A stretch of 64,000 bases of DNA from Pseudomonas sp. QS1027 (GTDB lineage: Bacteria > Pseudomonadota > Gammaproteobacteria > Pseudomonadales > Pseudomonadaceae): contig NZ_PHSU01000017.1 in NCBI RefSeq assembly GCF_002814235.1, positions 62,001 through 126,000 on the forward strand. Reading direction: 5' to 3'. The first letter of the stretch is position 1. Each line of letters starts with the position of its first letter. The notes under the pieces are model-generated. The model made no database searches. It was given only the letters and a program-made list of their open reading frames with translations, and had not been told where the DNA came from. Both the position numbers and the translations under genes were made by a program. Below, piece by piece: positions 55,048 to 62,969 of the stretch.

Positions 55048-56528
55048 AGATGCGTAAATGGCGTCCCCTGCTCAATCTGGAGGGGAGCGAGACTCAAGCG
55101 TCCTACCGCAAGATTGTCGAAGGCCTGGTGACCGCGATTGTCGACGGACGCCTCACGCCCGGGACCTTGCTGCCCGGCACGCGGGAAATGGCGCGCTTGC
55201 TCGACGTCAACCGCAAGACCGTGATCCTGGCCTACGAGGAAGCCCTGACCAAAGGCTGGCTGGTCAGCGAACCGCGCCGGGGCACCTTCGTCAACGCGCA
55301 ACTGGCCCCCACGGCCATCGCCCGCAGCACCCCGCCCGCCTTCGCGCTGGCACTGCGGGCGCAACCCGCGGTGCCGTATTTCACCCCGGGCGAGCAGGCG
55401 ACGGCACTGCAACATCATCCTGGCGCGCTGTTCTTCGACAACGGCGCCTGTGACCACCGCTTGCTGCCGCAAGCCGTGCTGCATCGCTATTACCGCAACG
55501 CGCTGCGCAAGAGTTTCGTCTCCAATACCGTGCGCCACGGCTGTGACGGCACCAGTCATGCGTTGCGCCGGGCGCTGGCCGAGATGCTGCGCAACAATCG
55601 CGGCCTGACCGTCGAGGCCGGGCATATCTGCCTGACCCAGGGCGTACAGATGTCGCTGTACCTGACCGCCAGCGCGCTGCTGGAACCCGGTGACGTGGTG
55701 CTGGTGGAACGCCTGAGCTATCCGCCGGCGTGGGAGATCTTCCGTAAATTGGGCGCGCGCCTGGTCACCGTGGACCTGGACAGCGAAGGCTGCCGGGTCG
55801 ATCAGATCGACGCGCTGTGCCGGCTGCACAAGGTGCGGATGATCTATCTCACCCCCCATCACCAGTTCCCCACCACTGTCAGCCTGCATGCCGGGCGCCG
55901 ACAACAACTGCTGGCCTTGGCCAGGCAGCATGATTTCTGCGTGATCGAGGAAGACTACGACTACGAGTATCACTTTGACGGTCGCCCCTACCTGCCCCTG
56001 GCCAGCGACAGCGCCCAGCGCCATGTGATTTATATCGGCTCGCTGTCCAAGTCCCTGGGCTCGACCTTCCGCTGCAGCTATGTGGTCGCGCCCACCAACG
56101 TGATCGAGGTGCTGAACCGCAACGCCGCGCTGACCCTGGGCCAGGGTGATGCGGTGTCGCAGCAGATGCTGGTGGACCTGATCAATGACGGTGAACTGAA
56201 AAAGCACCTGCGCCGCGTTTCAAAGGAATACCGGCAGCGTCGGGAAATCCTCCATCGCTGCCTGGTGGAGGGCTTTGGCGAACGCATTGCGGTGCAGGAG
56301 CCCGAAGGCGGCCTGGCGCTGTGGGTGCGTTTCGCGGACGAGATAAACGTCGGCCAACTGGTGGAAAAGGCCCTGGAGTTCGACCTGGTGGTGCGCAACA
56401 GCCGCCAGTTCTCGCCCACGGATCAACCGGAGAATGCATTACGCTTGGGTTTTGCCTCACTGGATCGCGATGAAATCCGAGAGGCCACGCGGCGTTTGGC
56501 GCAGGCGGCGCAAGCCATCGCCCGCTAG
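55041..56528 (+). CDS. MocR family regulator (GntR HTH fused to aminotransferase fold)
   Basis: This 495-residue PdxR/MocR-type regulator has an N-terminal GntR winged helix (YRKIVEGLVTAIVDGRLTPGTLLPGTREMARLLDVNRKTVILAYEEAL) and a C-terminal fold-type I aminotransferase domain with the PLP lysine in GSLSKSLGSTFR. These proteins sense PLP or amino compounds. Divergent from the ferredoxin-reductase/M24 gene across 78 bases, so it very probably regulates that gene. Confidence 0.93.
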   Translation: MVQMRKWRPLLNLEGSETQASYRKIVEGLVTAIVDGRLTPGTLLPGTREMARLLDVNRKTVILAYEEALTKGWLVSEPRRGTFVNAQLAPTAIARSTPPAFALALRAQPAVPYFTPGEQATALQHHPGALFFDNGACDHRLLPQAVLHRYYRNALRKSFVSNTVRHGCDGTSHALRRALAEMLRNNRGLTVEAGHICLTQGVQMSLYLTASALLEPGDVVLVERLSYPPAWEIFRKLGARLVTVDLDSEGCRVDQIDALCRLHKVRMIYLTPHHQFPTTVSLHAGRRQQLLALARQHDFCVIEEDYDYEYHFDGRPYLPLASDSAQRHVIYIGSLSKSLGSTFRCSYVVAPTNVIEVLNRNAALTLGQGDAVSQQMLVDLINDGELKKHLRRVSKEYRQRREILHRCLVEGFGERIAVQEPEGGLALWVRFADEINVGQLVEKALEFDLVVRNSRQFSPTDQPENALRLGFASLDRDEIREATRRLAQAAQAIAR

Positions 56529-56586
56529 ATGTCGCGCGCCACTGGCTTGACCGTCCGCACCATCACCCAGGAACAGCCAGAAGATT

Positions 56587-56594
56587 TCGTATAC
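56587..56594. promoter_or_regulatory. Candidate GntR operator upstream of its own gene
   Basis: TCGTATAC here matches 8 of 10 positions of the perfect palindrome TCGTATACGA found at 62084-62093 before the hydroxyproline binding-protein gene. It lies 33 bases before the chosen GntR start. Confidence 0.5.
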
Positions 56595-56627
56595 CATCTG
56601 CACAACTCATCTCGAACGATCAGAACC

Positions 56628-57299
56628 GTGGCCCTACCAAAACTCAACGCTCCCGACCTCGGCAACTCGCCTTCGACGTCGGAAATCATCACCCGTCATC
56701 TGCGCGACGCCATTGTCGCCGGGCATTTCGCCGAGGATGAGCCGATTCGCCAGGACGATATCGCCCGGCAGTTCAACGTCAGCAAGATTCCGGTGCGCGA
56801 AGCCCTCAAGCGCCTGGAGGCCGAAGGCCTGGTGATGTTCCAGCGCAATCGCGGGGCGATGGTCACGCGGGTGTCGGATGCGGAACTGGCGCAGATGTTC
56901 GAAGTGCGCATGCTGCTGGAAGACAAGGTGCTGCGCCTGGCGATTCCGAACATGACCGAAGAGACCTTCGCCCGTGCCGAACGCATCTGCCAGGAGTTTA
57001 TCGGTGAAGATGATGTGGGCCGCTGGGCCGAACTCAACTGGGAACTGCACGCCTGCCTCTACGAACCGGCGCAACGACCGTTTCTGGTGGGCCTGATCCG
57101 TTCGGTCAACGACAAGCTGGAGCGCTACCTGCGCATGCAGATGAGCCTTTCCGCCGGCAAGGAACGCGCCGACCACGAACACCGGGAAATTCTCGCGGCC
57201 TGTCGCGCAGGCGATGTGGATCGCGCGGTGACGCTGCTCGACGAGCATATCGCCGGCGTCTGCAAGACCCTGTTCGAACACCTGCCCCACAGCCACTGA
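56628..57299 (+). CDS. GntR family (FadR-type) transcriptional regulator
   Basis: This 223-residue regulator has the winged HTH (HLRDAIVAGHFAEDEPIRQDDIARQFNVSKIPVREALKRLEAEGLV) and an FCD ligand domain with metal-binding histidines (ELHACLY and DHEHREI). I use GTG 56628, which gives a normal GntR N-terminus; the ATG at 56529 abuts the MocR stop and would add 33 residues through the putative operator. Adjacent to the hydroxyproline genes and probably their repressor. Confidence 0.88.
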   Translation: MALPKLNAPDLGNSPSTSEIITRHLRDAIVAGHFAEDEPIRQDDIARQFNVSKIPVREALKRLEAEGLVMFQRNRGAMVTRVSDAELAQMFEVRMLLEDKVLRLAIPNMTEETFARAERICQEFIGEDDVGRWAELNWELHACLYEPAQRPFLVGLIRSVNDKLERYLRMQMSLSAGKERADHEHREILAACRAGDVDRAVTLLDEHIAGVCKTLFEHLPHSH

Positions 57300-57413
57300 C
57301 GGTGTCGCGCACTGTGCTGATTTCGTCATCGGCACAGGCTAAAACCCTCAAGCCGACGCGCCCCTCTCCAGGCCACTCTGTCCGTCACTTATCGGAACGG
57401 ACGTGGCCCTCCC

Positions 57414-58346
57414 ATGAAACGCATCAGCGTGATCGACTCCCACACCGGCGGCGAACCCACCCGCCTGGTGACCGCCGGTTTTCCTGACCTGGGCACCGGT
57501 AGCATGGCCGAGCGCCGGCAACGGCTGGCCGAAGAACACGACCAGTGGCGCGCGGCCTGCGTGCTCGAACCACGGGGCAGCGATGTGCTGGTCGGCGCCC
57601 TGCTCTGTAAGCCGGTGGACCCGAGCGCCTGTGCCGGAGTGATTTTCTTCAACAACACCGGTTACCTAGGCATGTGCGGCCACGGCACCATCGGCCTGGT
57701 GGCCTCCCTGGCGCACCTGGGCAGGATCGGTCCTGGCACCCACAGCATCGAGACGCCGGTGGGCACGGTGCAGGCAACCTTGCACGAAGACCATTCGGTA
57801 AGCGTGCGTAACGTCCCGGCCTATCGTTACCAGAAAGCCCTGGCGCTGGAGGTGCCGGGCATCGGCCAGGTCATTGGCGATATCGCCTGGGGCGGCAACT
57901 GGTTTTTCCTGATCGCCGAACATGGCCTGGACATCGCCGGCGACAACCTCGAGGCACTGACCGCCTATACCTTCGCTGTCCAGCAAGCCCTGGAGGCCCA
58001 GGGTATTCGCGGTGAAGATGGCGGGTTGATCGACCATATCGAGCTGTTCGCCGATGACGAACACGCCGACAGCCGCAACTTTGTCCTCTGTCCCGGCAAG
58101 GCCTACGACCGCTCCCCTTGCGGCACGGGCACCAGCGCCAAACTGGCGTGCCTGGCGGCCGACGACAAGTTGCAACCGGGGCAGATCTGGCGTCAGGCCA
58201 GTGTGATCGGCAGCGAGTTCGAGGGTTCCTACGAGCATCAGGGCGAGCGCATTGTGCCGACCATTCGCGGCCGTGCCTTTATCAGCGCCGAGGCCAGCCT
58301 GATCATCGAACAGGACGACCCGTTCGCCTGGGGCATTCGCCCGTGA
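57414..58346 (+). CDS. lhpA: 4-hydroxyproline 2-epimerase (proline racemase family)
   Basis: This 310-residue cofactor-independent epimerase has both catalytic cysteines: Cys88 in GMCGHGTIG and Cys236 in SPCGTGTSAK. HTGGEPTRLV at the N-terminus is also typical. It converts trans-4-hydroxy-L-proline to cis-4-hydroxy-D-proline, the first step of bacterial hydroxyproline breakdown. Having two Cys separates it from the Thr-containing dehydratase branch. The stop overlaps the next start (GTGA), giving coupling to the dehydrogenase subunits. Confidence 0.93.
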   Translation: MKRISVIDSHTGGEPTRLVTAGFPDLGTGSMAERRQRLAEEHDQWRAACVLEPRGSDVLVGALLCKPVDPSACAGVIFFNNTGYLGMCGHGTIGLVASLAHLGRIGPGTHSIETPVGTVQATLHEDHSVSVRNVPAYRYQKALALEVPGIGQVIGDIAWGGNWFFLIAEHGLDIAGDNLEALTAYTFAVQQALEAQGIRGEDGGLIDHIELFADDEHADSRNFVLCPGKAYDRSPCGTGTSAKLACLAADDKLQPGQIWRQASVIGSEFEGSYEHQGERIVPTIRGRAFISAEASLIIEQDDPFAWGIRP

Positions 58347-59458
58347 ACGAGGGCCGGGTGGCCGATGTGATCGTGATCGGCGCCGGCATCGTCGGTGCCG
58401 CCTGTGCCCAGGCGCTGGCCCGTCGCGGCGTGCAGGTTCTGGTGCTGGACGCCGGCCTGCCCGGGGCGACGGCGGCGGGCATGGGGCATTTGCTGGTGCT
58501 CGACGACAATCCGGCCGAACTGGCCCTCAGCCAATACTCCCTGCAACGCTGGCGCGAAACGGCAGCGGTGTTGCCCGACGGCTGCGCCTACCGCAGCAAC
58601 GGCACCCTGTGGCTGGCAGCCAATGCCGAAGAAATGGCCGTCGCCCAGGCTAAATACCTGAACTTGCAGGCCCAAGGCGTGGCCTGCGAGTTGATCGGCC
58701 GCAGCGCCTTGCGCCAACGTGAACCCGAGTTGCGCGAAGGCCTGGAAGGCGGGCTGCTGATCAATGGCGACGGCATTCTCTATGCCCCGGCGACGGCCCA
58801 TTGGATGCTCGCAAGCGCCAATATCCGCCAGCGTCGTGCGCGGGTCAGTGAAGTCGACGGCAACTGTGTGCGCCTCGACGATGGTCACTGGCTGAAGGCC
58901 GATGCGGTGATTCTGGCCAACGGCGTCCAGGCCAGCGACTTGTGCCCGGAATTGCCGATCGTGCCGAAAAAGGGCCACTTGCTGATCACCGACCGTTACC
59001 CCGGAAAAGTCACCCACACCCTGGTGGAACTCGGTTACGTCACCAGTGCCCACAACGCCAGCGGCCCTTCGGCGGCGTGCAATATCCAGCCGCGTCCGAC
59101 CGGGCAACTGTTTATAGGCGCCTCGCGGCAATTCGGCACCCGCGATCCGCAGGTCGAAGGCTGGATGCTCGCCAAGATGCTCAAGCGCGCCATCGAGTAC
59201 ATGCCCGGGTTGGCACAACTCAATGGCATCCGCGCCTGGACCGGCTTTCGCGCCGCCAGCCCCGACGGTTTGCCGCTGGTGGGCCAGCATCCGCAACGCC
59301 AGGGCTTGTGGCTGGCCGTCGGCCACGAAGGCCTGGGGGTCACCACGGCACCCGGCACCGCCGACCTGCTGGTGGCGCAACTGTTCGATGAAACACCGCC
59401 GTTGGCCGCACTGCCTTATCTGCCGCAACGTTTTCTCGGGGAGCCGGTTTATGCCTGA
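58343..59458 (+). CDS. D-hydroxyproline dehydrogenase, DAO-type FAD subunit
   Basis: This 371-residue FAD oxidoreductase of the DadA/glycine oxidase type has N-terminal VIVIGAGIVGAACAQALARRG and C-terminal FRAASPDGLPLVGQ with VGHEGLGVTTAPGTADLLVAQL. GTG 58343 overlaps the epimerase stop. With the next two genes it resembles the three-subunit HcnABC-like D-hydroxyproline dehydrogenase of Pseudomonas (LhpB/F/E), producing pyrroline-4-hydroxy-2-carboxylate. Confidence 0.9.
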   Translation: MNEGRVADVIVIGAGIVGAACAQALARRGVQVLVLDAGLPGATAAGMGHLLVLDDNPAELALSQYSLQRWRETAAVLPDGCAYRSNGTLWLAANAEEMAVAQAKYLNLQAQGVACELIGRSALRQREPELREGLEGGLLINGDGILYAPATAHWMLASANIRQRRARVSEVDGNCVRLDDGHWLKADAVILANGVQASDLCPELPIVPKKGHLLITDRYPGKVTHTLVELGYVTSAHNASGPSAACNIQPRPTGQLFIGASRQFGTRDPQVEGWMLAKMLKRAIEYMPGLAQLNGIRAWTGFRAASPDGLPLVGQHPQRQGLWLAVGHEGLGVTTAPGTADLLVAQLFDETPPLAALPYLPQRFLGEPVYA

Positions 59459-59687
59459 ATTACTGCTGGACGGCCACGTCCTCAGGGTTGCCGAAGGGAC
59501 CAGCGTCGCCGCCGCATTGGCGCTCGGCGGCGATGGTTGCACCCGCACTTCGGTCAGCGGCCAGCGCCGTGCGCCCCTGTGCGGCATGGGTATTTGCCAG
59601 GAGTGCCGGGTGAGCATCGACGGGCGCCGTCGTCTGGCCTGCCAGACCCTCTGTCGTGACGGCATGCGCGTGGAGACCCAAGCATGA
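59451..59687 (+). CDS. (2Fe-2S)-binding small subunit of D-hydroxyproline dehydrogenase
   Basis: This 78-residue ferredoxin-like subunit has Cys ligands in APLCGMGICQECRV and LACQTLC. It is the HcnA-like electron-transfer subunit of the three-component dehydrogenase. It overlaps the FAD subunit by 8 bases and the next gene by an ATGA, so all three are translationally coupled. Confidence 0.9.
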   Translation: MPELLLDGHVLRVAEGTSVAAALALGGDGCTRTSVSGQRRAPLCGMGICQECRVSIDGRRRLACQTLCRDGMRVETQA

Positions 59688-60940
59688 GCGCATACGCCGA
59701 TCTGCTGATCATCGGCGCCGGTCCCGCCGGTATGGCCGCCGCCCTCGCCGCGGCACCCAGCGGCGCACGCATCGTCATCCTCGATGACAACCCGCTGCCC
59801 GGCGGACAAATCTGGCGCGACGGGCCGCAGGCCAAGCTGCCGAAGCAGGCCCATCGTCTGCGCGAGCAACTGGAGAACCACAGCAATATCCAACGCCATG
59901 CCAGCACCCGGGTGATTGCCTGCGCCGGTCCGAAACAGCTGCTGGTCGAGGACGATGAACGCGGCTGGGTGATTGCCTACGACAAACTGATCCTGTGTAC
60001 CGGCGCCCGCGAATTGCTGCTGCCCTTCCCCGGCTGGACCCTGCCAGGCGTCACCGGTGTGGGCGGACTCCAGGCGCTGATCAAGGGCGGATTGCCGGTG
60101 CGGGAGGAACGTGTGGTGATTGCCGGCAGCGGCCCCTTGCTGCTGGCCAGCGCCGCGACAGCCCGACACAACGGCGCCCGGGTGCTGCGTATCGCCGAGC
60201 AGGCGAGCAGCAACGCCGTCGCCGGATTCGCCGCGCAACTGCCGCGCTGGCCGGACAAACTGCTGCAGTCGTTCAGCCTGTTCGACCACCACTATCGAAC
60301 CAACAGCCATGTACTCGCCGCCCTGGGCACGGATCGCCTGGAAGGCGTGCGCCTGCAACAGCAGGGCAAAATCGTCGAGCTGGCCTGCGATCGTCTGGCC
60401 TGCGGTTTCGGCCTGATCCCCAATACCCAGCTCGGCCAGGCCCTGGGCTACGCACTCGATGGCCAGGCCCTGGCGGTGGATGCCTGGCAGGCCGGCAGCC
60501 GCGCCGATCATTACGCGGCGGGCGAATGCACCGGTTTCGGCGGCAGTGAGCTGTCCCTGGTCGAAGGTGCGATTGCCGGGCACGCGGCGGTCGGTGAGCG
60601 TCCACAGGCCCAGGCGTTGTGGCCACTACGGACACGCTGGCAGGGGTTTGCCAAGGTCTTGAACCACACCTTCCGCCTCAAGCCACAACTCAAGTCACTG
60701 GCCCAGGCCGACACCCTGGTGTGCCGCTGCGAAGACGTGCCCTACGCCGCACTGGTGCCACACGCCGACTGGCGCGAAGCCAAACTGGCCACCCGCTGCG
60801 GCATGGGCGCCTGCCAGGGCCGGGTCTGTGGCGGCGCCGTGCAGCAGTTGTTCGGCTGGCAACCCTCGGCGCCGCGTCCGCCCTTCAGCCCGGCGCGGAT
60901 CGAGACCTTGTTGTGCCTGGACGACTCGCCCCCGGCCTGA
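59684..60940 (+). CDS. D-hydroxyproline dehydrogenase, NAD(P)/FAD-type large subunit with C-terminal BFD-like domain
   Basis: This 418-residue HcnB-like flavoprotein has N-terminal LLIIGAGPAGMAAALAAA and a second nucleotide site VVIAGSGPLLLASAATA. The C-terminal Cys cluster (VCRCEDVPYAAL ... TRCGMGACQGRVCGG) resembles the bacterioferritin-associated ferredoxin fold. It completes the three-subunit enzyme and feeds electrons to the respiratory chain. Confidence 0.9.
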   Translation: MSAYADLLIIGAGPAGMAAALAAAPSGARIVILDDNPLPGGQIWRDGPQAKLPKQAHRLREQLENHSNIQRHASTRVIACAGPKQLLVEDDERGWVIAYDKLILCTGARELLLPFPGWTLPGVTGVGGLQALIKGGLPVREERVVIAGSGPLLLASAATARHNGARVLRIAEQASSNAVAGFAAQLPRWPDKLLQSFSLFDHHYRTNSHVLAALGTDRLEGVRLQQQGKIVELACDRLACGFGLIPNTQLGQALGYALDGQALAVDAWQAGSRADHYAAGECTGFGGSELSLVEGAIAGHAAVGERPQAQALWPLRTRWQGFAKVLNHTFRLKPQLKSLAQADTLVCRCEDVPYAALVPHADWREAKLATRCGMGACQGRVCGGAVQQLFGWQPSAPRPPFSPARIETLLCLDDSPPA

Positions 60941-60942
60941 AT

Positions 60943-60968
60943 GCCGGCCCGGGGCTTCCGGGCCCGGC
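60943..60968 (+). terminator. GC-rich hairpin after the dehydrogenase operon
   Basis: GCCGG..CCCGG pairs with CCGGG..CCGGC with a single bulge around a 5-base loop, directly after the stop. There is no T-run. Confidence 0.5.
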
Positions 60969-61014
60969 GCCGAGCCTCTATGATCCAGAAGATCGTCCCC
61001 AGGCTTCCAGCACC

Positions 61015-61764
61015 ATGTATGCCTCGCTCAGCCACTTCAAACCCTGCGACCTGCCGACCCTGCTGAGCAGCTTGCAGCCGATTGCGCCACTGCTCGATAC
61101 CCTGTCGGACGTGGTGTTCTTCATCAAGGACTGCGAGGCCCGCTACGCCTTCGTCAACCAGACACTGGCCCGGCGCTGCGGCTTCAAGGAGAGTGCCGAG
61201 CTGCTCGGGCGCACCGCCGACATGGTCTTCCCGGAACGCTTCGGCCCGCTCTACACCGCGCAGGATCGGCGAGTGCTGTCGAGCGGTCGCGAGCTGGCCG
61301 ACCAGCTTGAGCTGCACCTCTATTACGGCAACCAGCCGATCTGGTGCCTGACCCATAAACTCGCGCTACTGGATACCCAAGGTCATATCGTCGGCCTGGC
61401 CGGGATCTCCCGGGATTTGCAACTGCCGCAGTCCAGCCACCCGGCCTTCCCGAAACTCGCGGCGGTGGATGCGCATATCCGCAGCCACTTCTCCCGGCCC
61501 ATCAGCCTGGCCGAACTGACGGCGATTGCCGGGTTCTCGGTGGCGCAACTGGAGCGTCACTGCAAGCGGGTGTTCCAGCTCACCCCACGGCAGATGATTC
61601 ACAAGGCGCGCCTGGAAGAGTCCTCGCGTCTGTTACTGGACACCGACTTGCCGATCACCGAGATCGCCCTGCGCTGCGGTTACACCGACCACAGCGCCTT
61701 CAGCCGCCAGTTCCGCGCCCTGACCAGCCTGGCGCCCAGCCAATACCGCGACAGCCGTCGCTGA
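61015..61764 (+). CDS. PAS-AraC transcriptional regulator
   Basis: This 249-residue protein has an N-terminal PAS domain (LDTLSDVVFFIKDCEARYAFVNQTLARRCGF ... HIVGLAGISRDL) and a C-terminal AraC double HTH (ISLAELTAIAGFSVAQLERHCKRVF ... PITEIALRCGYTDHSAFSRQFRALTSLAPSQYR). The ATG at 61015 has only a weak ribosome-binding site; the frame is open further upstream. Between the hydroxyproline dehydrogenase and transport genes, it is a candidate activator of the pathway, with the PAS domain sensing a small ligand. Confidence 0.88.
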   Translation: MYASLSHFKPCDLPTLLSSLQPIAPLLDTLSDVVFFIKDCEARYAFVNQTLARRCGFKESAELLGRTADMVFPERFGPLYTAQDRRVLSSGRELADQLELHLYYGNQPIWCLTHKLALLDTQGHIVGLAGISRDLQLPQSSHPAFPKLAAVDAHIRSHFSRPISLAELTAIAGFSVAQLERHCKRVFQLTPRQMIHKARLEESSRLLLDTDLPITEIALRCGYTDHSAFSRQFRALTSLAPSQYRDSRR

Positions 61765-61776
61765 GCCTCCCCCCCT

Positions 61777-61807
61777 TGAAACCACATAACACTGTTGTGT
61801 GGTTTCA
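61777..61807 (+). terminator. Hairpin after the PAS-AraC gene
   Basis: TGAAACCACA pairs exactly with TGTGGTTTCA (10 bp) around an 11-base loop that contains a further ACA/TGT pair. It lies 12 bases after the stop. The rest of 61765-62140 carries the REP pair and the promoter described separately. Confidence 0.6.
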
Positions 61808-61808
61808 C

Positions 61809-61882
61809 TGTGGGAGCGGAGCTTGCCCGCGAAGAGGCCCTTGAGGCCGCCAAAAGCTTCGCGGGCAAGCTCCGCTCCCACA
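61809..61882. repeat. Inverted pair of Pseudomonas REP elements
   Basis: A 26-bp perfect inverted repeat (61809-61834 and 61857-61882; arms begin TGTGGGAGCGGAGCTTG) with a 22-base spacer. This GTGGGAGC...GCGGGCAAG type is the well-known REP sequence of fluorescent pseudomonads, usually placed between genes and mobilised in trans by RAYT transposases. No RAYT gene is in the window. Confidence 0.9.
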
Positions 61883-62051
61883 ATGACATTGAGTCGGCGC
61901 TGGCTGGAGGCGGTGTTCCTTTAAAGGGCGTTGCCGCGAAAACATGCTCCCTTCTGTAACACCCTCTCCCCCTCTATCGGCGAGCACCTGACCCCCAGTT
62001 CCCTGACAACCCCTCTAACCCGAGGGCCAACGAAGAATTCATGTTCTGACG

Positions 62052-62093
62052 TTGAAACAGGCACAGTCATTGCTAATCTAATATCGTATACGA
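62052..62093 (+). promoter_or_regulatory. Promoter with overlapping GntR-type operator
   Basis: TTGAAA (62052-62057) and an extended minus-10 TGCTAATCT (TAATCT at 62074-62079) are separated by 16 bases. The perfect palindrome TCGTATACGA (62084-62093) lies where transcription would start, as expected for a repressor site. A similar TCGTATAC stands before the GntR gene. Confidence 0.6.
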
Positions 62094-62140
62094 AATTCAT
62101 AATACGACAGCCAACACCACTCACCGATAACGAGGTCTCC

Positions 62141-62959
62141 ATGAAAAATCCCGTTTTTGCCGCAGCGCTCAGTGTGGTTCTCAGTTCGTCCTTTATCGCC
62201 ACGGCCCAGGCCGACAAGCTCGACGACATCATTGGCTCGGGCAAGCTGCGTTGCGCCGTGACCCTGGACTTCCCGCCGATGGGCTCCCGTGACGAGAGCA
62301 ACAAACCGGTGGGTTTCGACGTCGACTACTGCAACGACCTGGCGAAAGTCCTCGGGGTCGATGCCGAGATTGTCGAGACGCCGTTTCCGGATCGTATCCC
62401 GGCGCTGGTCTCGGGCCGGGCCGACGTGATCGTCGCCTCCACCTCCGACACCCTCGAGCGAGCCAAGACCGTTGGCCTGTCCCTGCCCTACTTCGCCTTC
62501 CAGATGGTGGTCCTGACCCGCAGCGACACCGGCATCACCAAGTACGAAGACCTCAAGGGCAAACCGGTCGGCAATACCAGCGGCACCTTTGAAGCCCTCG
62601 CCCTGGAAAAAGACCAGAAGAGCTGGGGCACCGGCAGCTTCCGCGCTTATCAGTCGCAGAACGACACCATCCTGGCCGTCGCCCAGGGCCATATCGACGC
62701 CACCGTCGTCACCAACACCGTGGCAGCCGCTACGCTCAAATCAGGCAAATACAAGAACCTGAAAGTCGCCGGCAACGCGCCGTACGTGATCGACTACGTC
62801 TCGCTGGGGGCCAAGCGTAACGAGTACGGCCTGATCAACTACCTCAACCTGTTTATCAACCAACAGGTGCGTACCGGACGTTACAAGGAGCTGTTCGTCA
62901 AATGGGTCGGGACCGAGATTCCGCCGACCGATCTGACCGTGCCCCACGTCTACTACTGA
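62141..62959 (+). CDS. Polar amino acid ABC transporter substrate-binding protein
   Basis: This 272-residue periplasmic protein (SBP_bac_3) has a signal peptide ending ATAQA|DKLDDII, followed by GKLRCAVTLDFPPMGSRDESNKPVGFDVDYCNDLAK and RADVIVASTSDTLERAKTVGLSLPY family motifs. GAGG lies before ATG 62141; longer forms would run through the promoter. It probably binds hydroxyproline. Its permease and ATPase are not in this window and may lie downstream. Confidence 0.92.
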   Translation: MKNPVFAAALSVVLSSSFIATAQADKLDDIIGSGKLRCAVTLDFPPMGSRDESNKPVGFDVDYCNDLAKVLGVDAEIVETPFPDRIPALVSGRADVIVASTSDTLERAKTVGLSLPYFAFQMVVLTRSDTGITKYEDLKGKPVGNTSGTFEALALEKDQKSWGTGSFRAYQSQNDTILAVAQGHIDATVVTNTVAAATLKSGKYKNLKVAGNAPYVIDYVSLGAKRNEYGLINYLNLFINQQVRTGRYKELFVKWVGTEIPPTDLTVPHVYY

Positions 62960-62969
62960 GGAAACCTGA

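Noticed and set aside
58238..60583. 781-residue minus-strand open frame
   Set aside because: Covers three well-supported, overlapping plus-strand dehydrogenase subunits; no domain visible.
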